A stretch of 34,119 nucleotides of DNA from Xanthobacteraceae bacterium (GTDB lineage Bacteria; Pseudomonadota; Alphaproteobacteria; Rhizobiales; Xanthobacteraceae), in assembly GCA_020441545.1 (NCBI GenBank), contig JAGRLZ010000101.1:1-34119 (forward strand), given 5' to 3'. Of this stretch, positions 33,875-34,119 are shown piece after piece. The position numbers were made by a program, and so were the translations under genes. Position 1 is the first letter of the stretch. Every line of letters starts with the position of its first letter. Under the pieces are notes generated by a model that saw only the letters and a program-made list of their open reading frames with translations, did not search any database and was not told where the DNA came from.

Positions 33875-33889
33875 ATTATATGATATAAT
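33875..33889 (+). promoter_or_regulatory. palindrome overlapping a TATAAT in front of the amidohydrolase gene
   Basis: ATTATAT-G-ATATAAT is a perfect 15-bp palindrome containing TATAAT (33884-33889). A second inverted repeat, GGCAAC-CTTC-GTTGCC (33852-33867), overlaps a TTGCCA -35 candidate (33863-33868), spaced 15 bp. The sites are well placed to bind regulators. Confidence 0.45.
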
Positions 33890-33938
33890 CAATTTGCTCC
33901 GAAACACAACCTGACCAGATCATGCCCGGAAGGTCGCC

Positions 33939-34119
33939 ATGCCGAATCTCGACGACGTCATCGCCATCGACATCCATACCCACGCGGAGGAACCCTGCGG
34001 CACCCACGGCGACGACGGCTATGACGATTTCCAGGCGGCGATGGCGGACTATTTCAAGTCGCCGAACAAGCATCCGCCGACCGTGCCGGAGACGGCGGCC
34101 TATTACCGCGCCAAGAACA
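33939..34119 (+). CDS. amidohydrolase family protein, 5' end only
   Basis: The first 60 codons of a gene that runs off the right edge. The HxH metal motif (H13, H15 in AIDIHTHAEE) is the start of an amidohydrolase/ACMSD-type TIM barrel. The following DDGYDDFQAAMADYF and HPPTVPETAAYYRAK stretch is characteristic of a subgroup near decarboxylases such as gamma-resorcylate decarboxylase-like enzymes. Start ATG 33939 has GGAAGG five bases upstream. Reaction and substrate need the rest of the gene. Confidence 0.75.
   Translation, partial: MPNLDDVIAIDIHTHAEEPCGTHGDDGYDDFQAAMADYFKSPNKHPPTVPETAAYYRAKN

Overview
The window is GC-rich chromosomal DNA of an alphaproteobacterium, most like Rhizobiales of the Bradyrhizobium/Rhodopseudomonas group (Nitrobacteraceae). 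Pointers are the three-gene proton-translocating transhydrogenase (pntAA-pntAB-pntB), a GapR/DUF2312 protein, DUF1244, DUF1036 and DUF882 proteins, an aa3-type oxidase subunit IV peptide, a y4hA-type cation exchanger, and a 101-bp dispersed intergenic element of a kind I recognise from that group. All assignments come from reading translations and motifs; no database search was run. There is no rRNA, tRNA, CRISPR array, prophage or insertion sequence, so this is a core-genome region with decorated intergenic spaces.

Layout. 1-699 (-): 3-oxoacid CoA-transferase subunit A, cut by the window edge. 935-2962 (+): AsmA-family envelope protein. 2998-5874 (-): polyamine-type ABC transporter operon (ATPase, two permeases, no binding protein). 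6034-8718 (-): membrane PAS-GGDEF-EAL protein. 8898-10019 (+): L-2-hydroxyglutarate oxidase-like flavoprotein. 10020-13216: two divergent DUF465 genes and the overlapping purE-purK pair, bracketed by two inverted copies of the 101-bp element and containing several short tandem-repeat arrays. 13318-14034 (-): aqpZ. 14311-14592 (+): rpsU. 14866-15948 (+): ModE-N/PBP-type regulator. 15995-17398 (-): y4hA-type exchanger with a cupin. 17516-20527 (-): the pnt operon, with an AT-rich promoter carrying two palindromes. 20690-20842 (-): a 50-residue oxidase subunit IV. 21040-23013 (-): oligoendopeptidase F, divergent from 23156-24619 (+), an orphan sigma-54 response regulator with a consensus CtrA box upstream. 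24620-25360: repeat-rich gap. 25361-29577 (+): L,D-transpeptidase and DUF882/M15-like protein. 29651-30426 (-): gapR and DUF1244. 30640-32645 (+): DUF1036 protein overlapping pyk. 32689-33685 (-): TPR lipoprotein-like/periplasmic protein and rpmJ. 33939-end (+): amidohydrolase start.

How the genes work together. Most units are independent housekeeping modules: purine synthesis (purEK), NADPH supply (pnt), glycolytic exit (pyk), translation (rpsU, rpmJ), peptidoglycan remodelling (L,D-transpeptidase and the M15-like protein), and cell-cycle or signalling functions (c-di-GMP protein, TacA-like regulator, GapR).

What stands out is non-coding. (i) A set of degenerate tandem arrays with 12-16 bp units lies in four gaps, one supplying the -35 of purE, and similar 15-bp repeats occur inside coding regions. 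(ii) A perfect 15-bp inverted repeat holds both stop codons of the convergent pyk and TPR genes. (iii) A strong promoter for rpmJ is followed directly by a terminator-like hairpin in the leader. (iv) A perfect TTAA-N7-TTAAC box sits upstream of a TacA-like sigma-54 regulator. I found no obvious new multi-gene defence or metabolic system.
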